Shown one piece after another: positions 28,776 through 29,836 of a DNA stretch of 29,836 nt; position 1 is the first letter of the stretch, and each line of letters opens with the position of its first letter. Source of the stretch: Clostridiales bacterium (lineage in GTDB: Bacteria > Bacillota_A > Clostridia > Christensenellales > Christensenellaceae); assembly GCA_003149735.1 (NCBI GenBank), contig QANA01000039.1, positions 1 through 29,836 of the forward strand, in the 5' to 3' direction. The notes beneath the pieces are model-generated. The model saw nothing but the letters and a program-made list of their open reading frames with translations. It had not been told where the DNA came from and did no database searches. Both the position numbers and the translations under genes were made by a program.

Positions 28776-29836
28776 ATGAGTTTGATATTGATATGTATGC
28801 TGTTGTTTAGCTGTGCTGCGTGCGCTCCAAGAGACGTAGCAGAGCAAAGCGATGGGGCAGAGGCTAGTGGGGACGCCTTGCAAGCTGGAGCTTCCCCTGA
28901 AAAGGATGCGGAATATGGCGCCTATAGCTTGGCCTGCATCTATTCGGAAGTGACGGGTGATTTCTGGAGTATCGTTTATAATGGTTGCGAAGCTGCTCTG
29001 CAAGAATTGGAGGAGGCGTATGGGATTACAGGATACTGCGTTGCTCCTGCAAACTCGACCGATTATGTATTGCAAATGGATCTGATCGAGGCAGCTGTGC
29101 AGAAGCAAGTCGATGGCATTGTATTAAGCCCGGTCAACGCGGAATCTATCGGTACATTTATCACCGATTATTTTACAGAAGAAAATTGGACGCCGATTGT
29201 TGTGGTCGATCGCTCCTGCAACTCCGAATCGGATGTATTGGTTGCAGAATGTGTATCGGATACATACGCGATGGGGCGAGCAGCCGGGGAGCTGGCTGCG
29301 CAAGCAATGGGCGCAAAGGGGAATTATATTTGCATTGGGATTTCCCCGGAAAATGAGAATTGGGTGAACCGATCGCAGGGGGCCATCGATTGGATCACAG
29401 AAAATGCACCGGAAATGGCGCATATCGGCAATGAACCCTATTGGAGAATGCTGTTTACAGAGCAGCAGCAGCTGGCTTTCATTCAGGATACAATTACTTC
29501 AAATCCGGGTCCATTGTGTTTCCTTACTTCTTCAGAGGCAGCGACCAATGTGGTAGTATCCATGGTCGGCGAAGTCTCGGCAGAACGTCAGCAGGAAATA
29601 CAGGTCATTGGCTATGATTTTTCCAAAACAGGCCTGGAGCTGATCAATCGCGATGTCATGTATGGCACTGTGGGGCAGAACCCCTATTTATTGGGGCGCG
29701 AAAGCACATATTTGCTCTGCGATTATTTAGCGGGAAAACAGATCGAAGAACTGGTCTATATTCCGTATTGTGTTGTCACAAAGAATAATCTACAGACAAA
29801 AGAAGTGGTGGATTATTGCAACTCTATGGGAATTTC
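28776..29836 (+). CDS. Sugar-type substrate-binding lipoprotein, paralogue 4, with disrupted start; 3' end outside window
   Basis: A Peripla_BP_4 lipoprotein, open to the end of the window and only a few codons short of the family's 359 residues. From ATG 28776 it reads MSLILICMLLFSCAAC, a hydrophobic signal with lipobox and anchor Cys, then SGDALQ-type linker, VTGDFWSIVYNGCEAA, QKQVDGIVLSPVNAESIG, VVVDRSCNSESD, ENENWVNRSQGAIDW and VGQNPYLLG. The expected start is ATG 28763, which has GAGGG upstream, but its frame (MKKMDEF...) stops after 15 codons. One fewer A in the seven-A run at 28766-28772 would give MKKWMSLILI, a normal signal peptide. ATG 28776 has no RBS and no positive N-region. So the gene is either switched off, phase variable or mis-assembled. 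Codons are ordinary, unlike paralogues 2 and 3. Confidence 0.78.
   Translation, partial: MSLILICMLLFSCAACAPRDVAEQSDGAEASGDALQAGASPEKDAEYGAYSLACIYSEVTGDFWSIVYNGCEAALQELEEAYGITGYCVAPANSTDYVLQMDLIEAAVQKQVDGIVLSPVNAESIGTFITDYFTEENWTPIVVVDRSCNSESDVLVAECVSDTYAMGRAAGELAAQAMGAKGNYICIGISPENENWVNRSQGAIDWITENAPEMAHIGNEPYWRMLFTEQQQLAFIQDTITSNPGPLCFLTSSEAATNVVVSMVGEVSAERQQEIQVIGYDFSKTGLELINRDVMYGTVGQNPYLLGRESTYLLCDYLAGKQIEELVYIPYCVVTKNNLQTKEVVDYCNSMGI

Overview
The window looks like a chromosomal segment of a low-to-medium GC, anaerobic, probably gut-dwelling member of the Clostridia (Bacillota). The support is strong AGGAGG-type ribosome binding sites, short U-tailed terminators, a sortase-anchored surface protein end, [FeFe]-hydrogenase-type proteins, a SpoIIE-type phosphatase, a Spo0A-type DNA-binding domain, and many lipoprotein signal peptides. 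I cannot name a genus. No tRNA, rRNA, CRISPR array, insertion sequence or integrase was seen.

Layout. (1) 1-3810: the 3' end of a sortase-anchored protein, then a VTC-domain protein overlapping a DUF4956 membrane protein whose C-terminus is displaced by a one-base frameshift, then a beta-CASP metallo-beta-lactamase RNase-like protein. (2) 3811-8845: a structured intergenic region, then a four-gene redox or H2-sensing unit made of a [2Fe-2S] thioredoxin-like ferredoxin, a group C-like [FeFe] hydrogenase with PAS domain, a SpoIIE-type PP2C phosphatase, and a group B-like [FeFe] hydrogenase. (3) 8905-11455: two tandem paralogous mannitol-dehydrogenase-like oxidoreductases. (4) 11486-14427: a compact phage-derived switch and lysis cassette. 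A leftward XRE repressor and ImmA-type metalloprotease are transcribed divergently from a rightward unit of DUF1492 regulator, amidase endolysin, holin and XhlA-like protein. Three near-identical operators lie between them.

(5) 14507-19822: Ogt repair protein, a stand-alone Spo0A DNA-binding domain, a GH32 beta-fructosidase, a nitroreductase, a GpsA-like dehydrogenase, and a leftward membrane protein preceded by a strong promoter and a terminator-like leader. (6) 19928-22066: an AbrB-family membrane protein and an orphan amino-acid-type binding lipoprotein. (7) 22106-29836: an array of four paralogous sugar-type substrate-binding lipoproteins with no transporter permease or ATPase gene nearby. 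The array is interrupted by a decayed MerR regulator fused by deletion to the tail of an ABC-2 permease, and by a Gfo/Idh/MocA oxidoreductase divergent from a MarR regulator. The MarR gene and the fourth lipoprotein gene carry the same 21-bp operator-like site over their promoters.

Most notable: the self-contained repressor/protease-controlled lysis cassette without any virion genes; the sensory hydrogenase plus phosphatase plus second hydrogenase operon; the orphan lipoprotein array with a matching MarR operator pair; and three single-base frameshifts, two of them in poly-A tracts, which could be phase variation, decay or assembly error.
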